Shown here piece after piece: positions 43,416-52,358 of a stretch of DNA of 64,000 bases. A program made the position numbers and the translations under genes. The stretch comes from Marinobacter alexandrii (GTDB lineage Bacteria > Bacteroidota > Bacteroidia > Cytophagales > Cyclobacteriaceae), in NCBI GenBank assembly GCA_039984955.1, contig JBDWTN010000007.1:2116501-2180500 (forward strand), written 5' to 3'. Each line of letters begins with the position of its first letter. Position 1 is the stretch's first letter. The notes beneath the pieces were generated by a model. The model searched no databases, had not been told where the DNA came from, and saw nothing but the letters and a program-made list of their open reading frames with translations.

Positions 43416-44652
43416 CTGGACATCAGCCCTACTCTTCGGGTCGCTTGTTATTGCAGGCTGGTTGAATATCTATGCAGCAGAATATGATCCTGAAATCAAT
43501 CAAAGTATTTTTGATTTCAGCACAAGCGCTGGTCGACAGTTTATATGGATTTTGACTTCTATTGTGATCGCTTTTGTCATTTTCTTTTTTGACTATAAGT
43601 TTTTTGATTCGTTCGCCTACATCATTTATGGAATATTTATGGCTCTATTGCTCTTCATACTGGTTGGAGGTAAAGAGGTAGCAGGGTCAAAGTCATGGGT
43701 TGGTATTGGAGCTTTTGGATTGCAACCTTCGGAGTTTGCCAAGTTTGCCACAGCCTTCGCATTGGCTAAATTTCTGGATCAACCCAATCGTAGGCTTACG
43801 GACTTAAATACTTTACTCATTGCATTTGCCATTATCATTTTGCCTATGGCAATGACAGTACTACAAGGAGATACGGGGACTGCCATGGTTTTCGCTGCAT
43901 TAGTATTGCCAATGTTTAGGGAAGGGATGCCACCACTGTTCATAGTTATAGGATTTTCAATCTTAGCTATATTCCTGCTCACATTATTGGTGAGTCAGAC
44001 AGTGATTTTAGCAGGAATCGCAATTATTACACTCTTAGCTTTAGGACTCAATGCGAGACGCCCAAAGAGATTGTTGTATATAGTCGCATCAACAATTATT
44101 GTAACCCTGGCAGTGCGAAGTGTGGATTTTATTTTAACGGATGTTCTGAAGCCACATCAGCAAAAAAGGGTGCTTTCGTTAATAAACCCCAATATAGATC
44201 CACTAGGTATTGGGTGGAATGTAACTCAATCAAAAATAGCGATAGGGTCAGGTGGTTTTGGAGGAAAAGGATTTTTAGAAGGTACTCAAACTAAGTTTGA
44301 TTTTGTGCCTGAGCAAACTACCGATTTTATTTTTTGTACTATTGGTGAAGAGCATGGATGGATAGGAAGCATTATCATGCTTGGCTTATTTACGGGATTG
44401 CTATTGCGTTTGGTGTATTTAGCAGAGCGTCAAAAATCGACGTTTTCTAGAGTATTCGGTTTTAGCGTTGTGGGAATAATCTTTTTTCATTTTACGGTAA
44501 ACATAGCGATGACCGTAGGGCTTTTTCCGGTGATTGGAATTCCCCTACCATTTTTTAGTTATGGAGGGTCATCCCTTTGGGCTTTCACAATTCTCCTTTT
44601 TAGCTTCTTAAAGCTAGACGCACATAGAATGCAGGTACTTCAAAGGTGGTAA
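43384..44652 (+). CDS. rodA: Rod shape-determining protein RodA (SEDS glycosyltransferase)
   Basis: 422 residues with about ten membrane helices. Motifs are GLQPSEFAKFATAF, LQGDTGTAMVF, the EQTTDFIFCTIGEEHGWIG loop and PLPFFSYGGSSLWAF, all typical of SEDS proteins. RodA polymerises lipid II glycan strands, paired with PBP2. The ATG at 43384 lies inside the last 32 bp of mrdA, so the two are made together. The next gene is convergent. Confidence 0.97.
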   Translation: MRPDPLSQKIDWTSALLFGSLVIAGWLNIYAAEYDPEINQSIFDFSTSAGRQFIWILTSIVIAFVIFFFDYKFFDSFAYIIYGIFMALLLFILVGGKEVAGSKSWVGIGAFGLQPSEFAKFATAFALAKFLDQPNRRLTDLNTLLIAFAIIILPMAMTVLQGDTGTAMVFAALVLPMFREGMPPLFIVIGFSILAIFLLTLLVSQTVILAGIAIITLLALGLNARRPKRLLYIVASTIIVTLAVRSVDFILTDVLKPHQQKRVLSLINPNIDPLGIGWNVTQSKIAIGSGGFGGKGFLEGTQTKFDFVPEQTTDFIFCTIGEEHGWIGSIIMLGLFTGLLLRLVYLAERQKSTFSRVFGFSVVGIIFFHFTVNIAMTVGLFPVIGIPLPFFSYGGSSLWAFTILLFSFLKLDAHRMQVLQRW

Positions 44653-44686
44653 CCCTCTTTTTTGCATAAGTCCTCGAATCAAAAAC

Positions 44687-47548
44687 TTATATTTTTGCTG
44701 CGTTTGCTTTAGCTTCTGATTCTATTTTGCTTGCTTTTTGATTTGCTTCCGACTCTAATTTTGCAGCATTTTTGTCTGCTTCTGACCTTAGTTTTTTTGC
44801 AGCTTCTTGAGCTACTTTCTTTTTGATAGGGTTAGACCCTGCATCTTTGATTAATTTATCAGCCGCCGCATATCCCTCTTTTTTAACTTTTTCAGCACTT
44901 GCTTTGCCTTGAGCTCTTATTTTATCTGCTTGAACTTGAGATTGAGAAATAATTTTTTGCCGCTGTTCTTCTTTCTTTTTTTCAAGTTCCGCCTTTCTCT
45001 TTGCCAGCTCGGCTTCCGCCTTTTCCTTCTGATCATCTACTTTGGATGTAAGCTCTTTTTTGAAATCAGTCGTAGCGCTGGAGCTCCCGCCATCCGCATT
45101 ACTGGTTCCCAATAGCTTCACTTGAGGATCTTCGTAATTACCTCCAATTCCAAGGTTTAAATTGATTTTATCCGAGACTAATTTTTTACCTCCTGTCAAT
45201 GAACTCACAGCGTTATTTAGTGCATTGCCAATTGCTCCGGTAGGTACATCTTGCAATAGCATGGAATAGTCTAGTTTTCCATCTAATGTATTATTTCCTC
45301 CAACCGTGGCTTTCAGTCCGTTGACTTGCAAGTCAAACGGCTCAACATACAATTTACCATCGCGTATTTCGGTAGCTATCAGCACATCTTTCAACTCTAT
45401 CTTTTTCGATTCACTACTTGCTCCAGATTTTAAAGCCGCTACCGCAGATAGTTTTTGCATAAATGCTCCTTTATCTAGTGTTGCTTTGGCAATGTTGACT
45501 AGCCCGGAAAGATAAATTTCATCCATGATTGGCATCATGTCCTCTCCAAGTAACCCATTAACATTGAAATCTGTTGAGAATTTGCCAGCCACCTGCTTAG
45601 CAATTGGCACATAATTTTGAATGGTCTCAAAAGTCTCAAAAGCACTTCCAATGGAGAGGTCTTTCACGCTAAAACCAAGATCATACTTAGGCTTTTCTAA
45701 ATCTTTGGTGACATACGAACCTGTCAGTTCAAACGTACCATCCAGCATATTAAAGCTGTTTTCATCTAGCATGATCGAACCATTCTTTATGAGCACCTTA
45801 CCCTTGAAATTTGTGATGGGCATATTTGAATATGCTATTTTATTAATAGAGGTAGCTAGTGTGAAGTCAATGTTTTCGGGAATTCTTACAACCTCCAGTG
45901 GCTCTCCTTCTTCACTGCTGATGCTGTCTTGATCCGTTAAAACTTGCTCAGCTTCCTCTTCCATAGTCTCTTCGGGCATTAATTCATTTATGTCAATGAG
46001 ATTTGAATTGAAGTTCAATCGACCAGTAAGCATTTCGTTTTCTGAAAGTGCAAAACCTAGGTAATTACTAATCTTACCATCCATATTGAAATCTGAATTT
46101 CCAGATTTGGAAGAAAACTCCGTAAGATTGATTTCCGAAGGATTAAATGTGAGGTTAGCTCTGGAAATACTGAATCCTTGAGGTAAATATTCCTCACTTT
46201 TAAATAAGAATTCATTTATGGTCATACTTCCAGAGGTTGGAAGCTTATCATACCGTTCAGCTTCTACGTCAGACATTCTACCTGCCGTCTTTAGTTGGGC
46301 GTTTATCTTTCCAAGAAGAGTCATTCCACCTAGAGGTACAATTTTAGTGATCTTTTCTAAGTCAGCATTTCCTTCAACCCCAAAATCCCACATAAAGTCT
46401 TCAAGGTTTTTGAACTTTAAGTAGGCTGATACAGACTCACCATCCACAAGCATAGAAAAATTGTCGACATTAAAACTCGTCTCCCGCAGGTCGGCTGATG
46501 GGTAGTTAAAACTTGATTTGATATCAAGATTTTCGATTGGGATGTTAAATTCTTCATAAGATATTGAACCGTTATCAACGCTGAGATTTGCTGCTACTTG
46601 AGGCATTGAAGTCTCATTAAATGTTCCTTTTACATATCCATCAAAATCTATGGAACCACCAGTGGTCACACCGTTTAGGTATTCCTGATATACGCCTGGA
46701 ATAAGGGATAGAATGCTTTTTATACTAATATCTTTTCCACCAAAATTGATATCCATATTGATGTCATCACCAGGCATACTTAAGAAGCCGTCAGCCTCCA
46801 TAGCGAAATTATTAACCGCTATTCGATTCTCCTTGAAGGTGAATTTCATTTCGCTTAGGTTCATATTTAGCGTTACGTCTAAGCCTAATTGTTTGTTAGA
46901 AACATATTCAACCCCTTCAAAACCTAAGGATGCAGCATCAATAGTAGTTTTGGTAGTCATATCGAAAACGTCCAAGGTAAAGTCCCCAGAACCTTCATGA
47001 TTTAATCCAATAAGCGAAGTATAAAAATTCATGGATTGATCTGTGTAAACCACCTTTCCATCTTTGATGCTCCATTTTTCAATTCCGACATTCACACTAC
47101 TGGATTCTTCATTACCTATTTCCTCATCAACCACTTCTTCTTCGCTTGGTTTTGCTATATCATAGTTTGCCTTTCCATTTGGCAATACCAATACCGAGAT
47201 TTTGGGTTCGTCCAGTAGAATTTCCTCTACGATGATTTGATCGCCACTTATAACGGACATAATATCGATAGTCACCTGAAAAGTACCTATAGAGGCCAAA
47301 GTATCTTTTTCAAACTCTTCAATACCTACCACCCCAAAATCACTCATGCTTACAGTAATGTCTGGGAAGTCCTTTATAAGGGATAAGCTAAATGCATCAA
47401 TGTCGTAGTACACCCTGGCATTGAGGCTTTCTGACATAGTATCATCCAATGCTGTGCGAATATCATCCTTGAAGACGATAGGCAAAACGATAATCGATGC
47501 TATTAGAATGATAAATACAACACCTAGAATGATTAGCAACTTCTTCAT
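44687..47548 (-). CDS. AsmA-like inner-membrane protein with C-terminal coiled coil
   Basis: 953 residues. A single N-terminal membrane helix (about 4-27: LLIILGVVFIILIASIIVL) precedes a long repeated beta region (about 40-820). That region has AsmA-type features such as the FPDITVSMSDFGVVG segment and late ELKDVLIATEIRDGKLYVEPFDLQ. AsmA/TamB-like proteins bridge the periplasm to move phospholipids or help outer-membrane assembly. The last 130 residues are a Lys/Glu/Ala-rich coiled coil, which is uncommon in enterobacterial AsmA. It sits alone on the minus strand, convergent with rodA, with a candidate promoter at 47568-47600. Confidence 0.88.
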   Translation of the reverse strand: MKKLLIILGVVFIILIASIIVLPIVFKDDIRTALDDTMSESLNARVYYDIDAFSLSLIKDFPDITVSMSDFGVVGIEEFEKDTLASIGTFQVTIDIMSVISGDQIIVEEILLDEPKISVLVLPNGKANYDIAKPSEEEVVDEEIGNEESSSVNVGIEKWSIKDGKVVYTDQSMNFYTSLIGLNHEGSGDFTLDVFDMTTKTTIDAASLGFEGVEYVSNKQLGLDVTLNMNLSEMKFTFKENRIAVNNFAMEADGFLSMPGDDINMDINFGGKDISIKSILSLIPGVYQEYLNGVTTGGSIDFDGYVKGTFNETSMPQVAANLSVDNGSISYEEFNIPIENLDIKSSFNYPSADLRETSFNVDNFSMLVDGESVSAYLKFKNLEDFMWDFGVEGNADLEKITKIVPLGGMTLLGKINAQLKTAGRMSDVEAERYDKLPTSGSMTINEFLFKSEEYLPQGFSISRANLTFNPSEINLTEFSSKSGNSDFNMDGKISNYLGFALSENEMLTGRLNFNSNLIDINELMPEETMEEEAEQVLTDQDSISSEEGEPLEVVRIPENIDFTLATSINKIAYSNMPITNFKGKVLIKNGSIMLDENSFNMLDGTFELTGSYVTKDLEKPKYDLGFSVKDLSIGSAFETFETIQNYVPIAKQVAGKFSTDFNVNGLLGEDMMPIMDEIYLSGLVNIAKATLDKGAFMQKLSAVAALKSGASSESKKIELKDVLIATEIRDGKLYVEPFDLQVNGLKATVGGNNTLDGKLDYSMLLQDVPTGAIGNALNNAVSSLTGGKKLVSDKINLNLGIGGNYEDPQVKLLGTSNADGGSSSATTDFKKELTSKVDDQKEKAEAELAKRKAELEKKKEEQRQKIISQSQVQADKIRAQGKASAEKVKKEGYAAADKLIKDAGSNPIKKKVAQEAAKKLRSEADKNAAKLESEANQKASKIESEAKANAAKI

Positions 47549-47567
47549 ATCACTGTTTATTTATGAG

Positions 47568-47600
47568 CAAATTAATGAGAATACGCGCGAACTAATACAA
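47568..47600 (-). promoter_or_regulatory. Candidate promoter of the AsmA-like gene
   Basis: On the minus strand, TTG (47598-47600) is followed after 22 bp by TTAATTTG (47568-47575), one mismatch from TAnnTTTG. This gives a leader of about 15 nt before the ATG. Confidence 0.42.
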
Positions 47601-47629
47601 CGCAACGTTTTTTTAACATAAAGGTCAAA

Positions 47630-48022
47630 TCACTTTGTGAGTGTAACGAAGATATCTTCCATTAACTGAAGCTTGATTCGATTCTCAGATTTGGATGCAA
47701 TCTTGTATGTCATGCCGGGAGTATCAGGCTCATTCAAAAGAAACAATGTGTCATTGGAAACATACCATGATTGAGTGTGTGATAAGGTGTCTATATTGAA
47801 TATACAGTCAGGATAACCATTTGCCGTTACTGTCAAACTATCTGTTGTAAAGTTAAAATTGCCATCCATGTAGAACTCCATATCTTCAACCCCAGGGTAA
47901 GATTCGGGAGGTGTTTCCCATTCAGCAGTCCATGTTCCTTGCCACTCTGATGGCCTGTTATATTCTTTTTCACTGGTACATGCAACAATCAGTAAGAATG
48001 GGATAAAGAAAAGCTTTTTCAT
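47630..48022 (-). CDS. Small lipoprotein of unknown function
   Basis: 130 residues with a lipobox VAC that places the lipidated Cys at 15. The mature part has eight or so short strands and conserved-looking aromatic turns (WQGTWTAEWETPP, FYMDGNFNF), which resembles a small lipocalin-like barrel, but no family is recognised. The 26-bp gap to ALDH on the same strand suggests a shared transcript. Its place in the outer membrane is inferred from the lipobox. Confidence 0.7.
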   Translation of the reverse strand: MKKLFFIPFLLIVACTSEKEYNRPSEWQGTWTAEWETPPESYPGVEDMEFYMDGNFNFTTDSLTVTANGYPDCIFNIDTLSHTQSWYVSNDTLFLLNEPDTPGMTYKIASKSENRIKLQLMEDIFVTLTK

Positions 48023-48048
48023 ATTCGAGATTTAATATTCTCTGTTCC

Positions 48049-49449
48049 TCAAAAATACTTAACCATTAAATCAATCATAAACTTTTTGAAGCTTGAATAT
48101 GGAGGATATACAGTTTTAGCCATTGTAAGCCCTCTCCTTTGCTTCACCACGGCTTTTTCATTGGAGAAAGCAATAAAGCCAGCATGCCCATGTCCTTTTC
48201 CAATGCCGCTGTTATTAACTCCTCCAATAGGAAGATTAGGATGTGCAAATTGTAGTACTACGTCATTAATTGTCATCATGCCTGCACTCGTTTCTTTCTT
48301 TACTTTTTCAATGATGGAATTACTTCCAGAGAAAAGATAGAGCGCTAGTGGTTTAGGTTTTTGATTGATAAAGTCGATAACGTTTTTGATATCATGATAT
48401 ACTAATAGAGGAAGAATAGGACCAAAAATTTCTTCTTCCATCACTTTTGAATCTTTAGCAACATTGCTAAGTAAGGTAGGGGTGAAGCGTAGATTGTCTC
48501 TATCTGACTTACCTCCGAATTCAATGTTGGCTCCCTTGTCGATAGCATCTGCCATCAAGTCATTGATCCTGTTATGATGATGCCTACTAATAATTCCCCC
48601 GTAGGTCTCTTTCGAACCATACATTTTATTTGATTGTATAACTAGCTCATCAATGAGTTTGTCTTTCACATCTTCGTGGACATACAGATAATCAGGTGCA
48701 ATACAGACTTGTCCTGCATTTTGCCACTTACCCCAAGCAATTTTTTGAGCGGCATCTTTGATGTTTGCATTTTTGTCAACTATGGTTGGTGATTTACCTC
48801 CCAACTCTAGTGTTACTGATGCTAAGTGTTTTGAAGCGGCACTCATGACTATTTTTCCGACCTGAGGGCTTCCTGTGAAAAAGATGTGGTCAAAGGGAAG
48901 AGAAAGAAGTTCTTTTGATTCTTCTACAGCTCCCAATATGACTGAAACTTCATTTGATTGGAATACTTCATCACACATTTGTTTTATGAGAATAGAAGTG
49001 TTTTCGGAAAATTCTGATGGTTTAACAATCACGGTATTCCCTGCGGCAATTGCAGATACCAGTGGTCCAATGGCAAGCTGAAACGGATAATTCCAGGGAG
49101 CAATAATTAGACAAGCTCCTTTGGGTTCGTAAAATGTTTCAGCTTTTGTCCCTAGATATGTCAGGCTTGTGGCTGCAGGCTTTGACATCATCCAGCTTCT
49201 TAAATTCTTTTTTGCTTTTCGAATCTCAGAAAGAACAACAAAAATTTCCGTTAAGTCTGTTTCTTGGTGAGGCTTTTGAAGATCTCTATGAACCGCTTCC
49301 TGAATTTGAGTTCGGTGATTGAGGATCCAATCACCAAGGGTTTTTAGTAACTTCTTTCTCTCCGAAAGTGTAGATTTTCTCTTCTCTATTGAATGGGTTT
49401 TTATTCTATGAAAAAGATCATGTATCTGAGGGTTTGTGGATATATCCAT
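48049..49449 (-). CDS. Aldehyde dehydrogenase (NAD(P)-dependent)
   Basis: 466 residues. The catalytic Cys249 is in GQVCIAPDY, the general base Glu215 in LELGGKSP, and the cofactor loop FTGSPQVG at 192-199. The short C-terminal oligomerisation part fits the class 3 fatty-aldehyde type (for example an enzyme in the same class as ConiFerALDH or ALDH3). Substrate is unknown. The end has a hydrophobic, basic stretch (PPYSSFKKFMIDLMVKYF) that may bind membrane, as in ALDH3 enzymes. It is isolated from the OmpA genes by a terminator. Confidence 0.92.
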   Translation of the reverse strand: MDISTNPQIHDLFHRIKTHSIEKRKSTLSERKKLLKTLGDWILNHRTQIQEAVHRDLQKPHQETDLTEIFVVLSEIRKAKKNLRSWMMSKPAATSLTYLGTKAETFYEPKGACLIIAPWNYPFQLAIGPLVSAIAAGNTVIVKPSEFSENTSILIKQMCDEVFQSNEVSVILGAVEESKELLSLPFDHIFFTGSPQVGKIVMSAASKHLASVTLELGGKSPTIVDKNANIKDAAQKIAWGKWQNAGQVCIAPDYLYVHEDVKDKLIDELVIQSNKMYGSKETYGGIISRHHHNRINDLMADAIDKGANIEFGGKSDRDNLRFTPTLLSNVAKDSKVMEEEIFGPILPLLVYHDIKNVIDFINQKPKPLALYLFSGSNSIIEKVKKETSAGMMTINDVVLQFAHPNLPIGGVNNSGIGKGHGHAGFIAFSNEKAVVKQRRGLTMAKTVYPPYSSFKKFMIDLMVKYF

Positions 49450-49459
49450 AGCTTAAAAA

Positions 49460-49487
49460 TAAAAAAAGTCAGCCCGAAGGCTGACTT
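49460..49487 (-). terminator. Rho-independent terminator of the 49511-51559 OmpA gene
   Basis: A 9-bp perfect stem (49466-49474 and 49479-49487) closed on the minus strand by a TTCG tetraloop and followed by a T run. It lies 23 bp after the ompA-type gene stop and just before the ALDH start. Confidence 0.88.
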
Positions 49488-49510
49488 AGATAAGAGTTTC
49501 TCTTAAGATT

Positions 49511-51559
49511 TTATTCGATCATGAATTCAACACGTCTGTTTTTCTGTCTGTTTTCTGGCGTATCGTTGGGAACTTTTGGCTGACTCTCACCTAGCGCTTT
49601 GTATGAAAGTCTGTCTCTACGAATTCCATTTTTAATGAAATAGTCCATTACAGATTTAGCGCGTTTGCCAGAAAGAGTCATGTTATAGTTAGGATCACCA
49701 ACACTATCAGTGTGTCCGGCAATGGATATTTTCTCAATTTTTCCATCTTTCAGGTAGTTGAGAATACGATTTAACTCTGGATAAGAAGCTGTCTTCAAAT
49801 CCCACTTAGCAAAATCAAAGAAAATATTCTTGATTTCAATGGTCTCTCCTTTCTGAATAGGGAATATTCTAATTGCTTTTTCTACAGTATCAGATTTCTT
49901 GAGATCCTGAAAGTCTAGTCTTTCTGTTTCTGAAATAAATCCTTCAGCTTCACCAACTAGCCCATATTGCCACCCACCTTGTACAGTAAAATTGAAACTT
50001 CCAGTTTCATTTGTTGCTGCATGTCCAATATCCAAACCATCTGGTAAACGTTCGATTAGTACTGTTGCACCTTCAATTGGCTTATCTGTATTTGCATCTA
50101 ATACAGTTCCCATAACATTCACAATGACTTCTTCATTCATTAGATGTTCCACTGATGAAGCAAGTGGCGAAACTTGATCAGAAAAGAGGTCTTCTACTTT
50201 GAAGCTAAAAATATCAGTATCCTCACCTTTCTCACCTCTCGTGAAGTAAAGGTTTTGGCCTGAAGTAGGAATACTAAAGTATTCGTCGTTTCCTTCTTTA
50301 TTGATGCCAGGCCCTAAATTTTCAGGTTCGGACCAACGCTTCCAAGTATCATCCAGTTTAAATGAAACATATATATCTGATCCTCCATATCCAGTGTATC
50401 CGTCAGATGAAAAATATAAAGTTTTGCCATCTGCTGCCATGAATGGTGATTCATCTTCACCAAGGGTATTAATATCATCTCCTAAATTTCTCGGCTCTGT
50501 CCATGTGCCATCCTTTTTCTTAAACGATACATACAAATCTCTTGAGCCATATGTATCATCTCTCTCTGCTGACATAATCATTGCTTTTCCTCCTGGAGCA
50601 AGGAAAAAATCTGCATTTGGTGAATAGTTATATTCATTTTCTATTTCAATAGATTCAGGATCAGAGAATGTATCTCCTTCTTTTACTGCAGTAGATACAC
50701 CCGTATACATTCTTCCTTTTTTGCCATATCTATTGCCAAGAATTAAAACTTCTTTTTCACCGACCATACTCATTGAACTGATAAAGTTAGGGCCCTTGGT
50801 ATTTAAAGGGGCGCCAACATTTTTAGCAGGAAGCCATTCACCAGTTTCCTCATCAAGCTCAGAAACCCAGATGTCTTCAGCATCATTTTCGCCACCTACA
50901 TTATCTGGGTGAAATTGTCTTGAGAAGTAAAGTTTCTTTCCATCTGGAGATATAATTGGGCTATGTTCTACATAATCGCTATTCACATTGGTGCTTAGCT
51001 TTTCAGCATCTACGGTACTATTAACTCCTGGTGCGAGGTTCAATAGGACATTTATTGGAATATTAGATGCAGAAATACCGATAGCGTCCAGCGCATTGTA
51101 CCCATCGGAAATGCTACAATCTAAGACCACTCGAACTGCCTGAACTGCGTAGGGAGTAAGCTCAAAAAATAGGTTTAATAGACGTGACTCAATAGGAAGA
51201 TCTCTTGGAGTCAGTTCAAAAAGCAAATATTCATTGTAGTCGCTATCATAACCATAGACAGCTTTCACAGCACCTGGATTCTCAGATTCGGCAATTGCGA
51301 TTTGCTTAGCTTTTATTGGCGTATTAAAAGAGACCAATATAAACTCTTCCTTGTCTTTGCTTTTTGGTCGCCATGCATTTGGATTTTCGCCTCCACCAGG
51401 GAGTACATTGGGTCTATGCAGGGTTTGTATGGCGGAATACTCGTAAGGAGAATATTCCGAGGAAACATCGATTACTTGCGTTCCCCAGGCAACAGTTTCT
51501 TGGGCTCTAATGGCGCTGTAGGCCAGCAGGCAAAAAACGATTAGGTATGTTTTTTTCAT
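49511..51559 (-). CDS. PD40 beta-propeller / OmpA-domain outer-membrane protein
   Basis: 682 residues. A signal peptide at 1-20 (LIVFCLLAYSAIRAQ). Residues about 40-160 form a discoidin-like beta-sandwich (ILVSFNTPIKAKQIAIAES, then VQAVRVVLD). Four or five PD40 repeats cover about 190-460 (SPIISPDGKKLYFSR, ESPFMAADGKTLYFSSDGY). A carboxypeptidase-regulatory-like domain is at about 475-560, and a C-terminal OmpA domain (NIFFDFAKWDL, IAGHTDSVGDPNYNMTLSGKRA) anchors peptidoglycan. PorE of the type IX secretion system has a similar order but also TPRs, which are absent. Function as a surface scaffold is inferred. It is followed by the terminator at 49460. Confidence 0.9.
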   Translation of the reverse strand: MKKTYLIVFCLLAYSAIRAQETVAWGTQVIDVSSEYSPYEYSAIQTLHRPNVLPGGGENPNAWRPKSKDKEEFILVSFNTPIKAKQIAIAESENPGAVKAVYGYDSDYNEYLLFELTPRDLPIESRLLNLFFELTPYAVQAVRVVLDCSISDGYNALDAIGISASNIPINVLLNLAPGVNSTVDAEKLSTNVNSDYVEHSPIISPDGKKLYFSRQFHPDNVGGENDAEDIWVSELDEETGEWLPAKNVGAPLNTKGPNFISSMSMVGEKEVLILGNRYGKKGRMYTGVSTAVKEGDTFSDPESIEIENEYNYSPNADFFLAPGGKAMIMSAERDDTYGSRDLYVSFKKKDGTWTEPRNLGDDINTLGEDESPFMAADGKTLYFSSDGYTGYGGSDIYVSFKLDDTWKRWSEPENLGPGINKEGNDEYFSIPTSGQNLYFTRGEKGEDTDIFSFKVEDLFSDQVSPLASSVEHLMNEEVIVNVMGTVLDANTDKPIEGATVLIERLPDGLDIGHAATNETGSFNFTVQGGWQYGLVGEAEGFISETERLDFQDLKKSDTVEKAIRIFPIQKGETIEIKNIFFDFAKWDLKTASYPELNRILNYLKDGKIEKISIAGHTDSVGDPNYNMTLSGKRAKSVMDYFIKNGIRRDRLSYKALGESQPKVPNDTPENRQKNRRVEFMIE

Positions 51560-51571
51560 TACTATTTCTAT

Positions 51572-52249
51572 TTAACGGCGGATCACTCTTACTTCAACTC
51601 GTCTGTTGAGGACTTTTGCCTCGTCAGTTCTATCTTGTGTAACTGGTTGAGTACCACCAAAGGCCTTAGTGAAAATTCTACTTTTCTTCACTTTCTGGTC
51701 TATTAGGTATTCTTGAACGGCCACTACCCTTGCTTCAGATAGCCGCATGTTGGCATCTGGATTTCCAGCGAAATCAGTATGACCTTCTAATTGTATGATG
51801 ATGGATGAGTTTTCGTTTAACCATGTAGCAAGATCATTCAACTCTTGATATGAGCTTGATGAGATTTGATCACTACCTCTGGCAAAGATTAGGTTTTCTA
51901 GTTTCCTTAATTCAATTAAGTCTTCAGCGATATAGATATTAAAGTTTTGATTGCCGTTTATCTGGACTTCCTCTGCATATTTTTTGAACCCACCCTTGTT
52001 AACTAGAAAATTATACGTTTTTCCTTTTATTAATTGAATTTCGTATGAGCCATCTGTTTTCGTGGAGGTCATACCCATATCATCATAATAAGGAAGTTTT
52101 TCATATAGGATATTTCCTACAACTGGGGTAGAATCTGCTGCTTTCAACATTTTACCTTGCACGAGCACTAATGTGTCATTAGAGACTTGAGCAAAGGATG
52201 AGGCGACTAAAGCGAGCGAAAAAATGGCAATTAGATTAATTTTTCGCAT
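51572..52249 (-). CDS. OmpA family outer-membrane protein
   Basis: 225 residues. A signal peptide at 1-22 (LIAIFSLALVASSFAQ), a beta-sandwich of carboxypeptidase-regulatory type (about 30-105: LVQGKMLKAADSTPVVGNIL) and a C-terminal OmpA peptidoglycan-binding domain (IIIQLEGHTDFAGNPDANMRLSEARV). The ATG at 52249 is used; an in-frame start at 52294 would add 15 residues before the signal peptide. It lies 12 bp before the larger OmpA gene, so the two are likely one unit. Confidence 0.88.
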   Translation of the reverse strand: MRKINLIAIFSLALVASSFAQVSNDTLVLVQGKMLKAADSTPVVGNILYEKLPYYDDMGMTSTKTDGSYEIQLIKGKTYNFLVNKGGFKKYAEEVQINGNQNFNIYIAEDLIELRKLENLIFARGSDQISSSSYQELNDLATWLNENSSIIIQLEGHTDFAGNPDANMRLSEARVVAVQEYLIDQKVKKSRIFTKAFGGTQPVTQDRTDEAKVLNRRVEVRVIRR

Positions 52250-52318
52250 TTGATTTTTAGATGATTTAACCCAAAATAACTCAATTAAATGCAAAAACTA
52301 AAGAATAGTTGTTCGTTT

Positions 52319-52345
52319 TGATTCTTCAAGAGTCAGAACGACTTC
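52319..52345. repeat. Degenerate relative of the 17777-17802 palindrome
   Basis: The sequence shares GATTCT and a 13-bp block TCAGAAYGACTTC with copy 2 of the pair at 17735-17808. The arms no longer pair well. It lies in the gap between the OmpA and M23 genes. Confidence 0.35.
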
Positions 52346-52358
52346 TGTGATCTGCGAC

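Noticed and set aside
44665-44691. Weak hairpin between rodA and the AsmA-like gene as a bidirectional terminator
   Set aside because: Only a 6-bp stem (ATAAGT/ACTTAT) with a 13-nt loop; the T tract is poor. Too weak to call.
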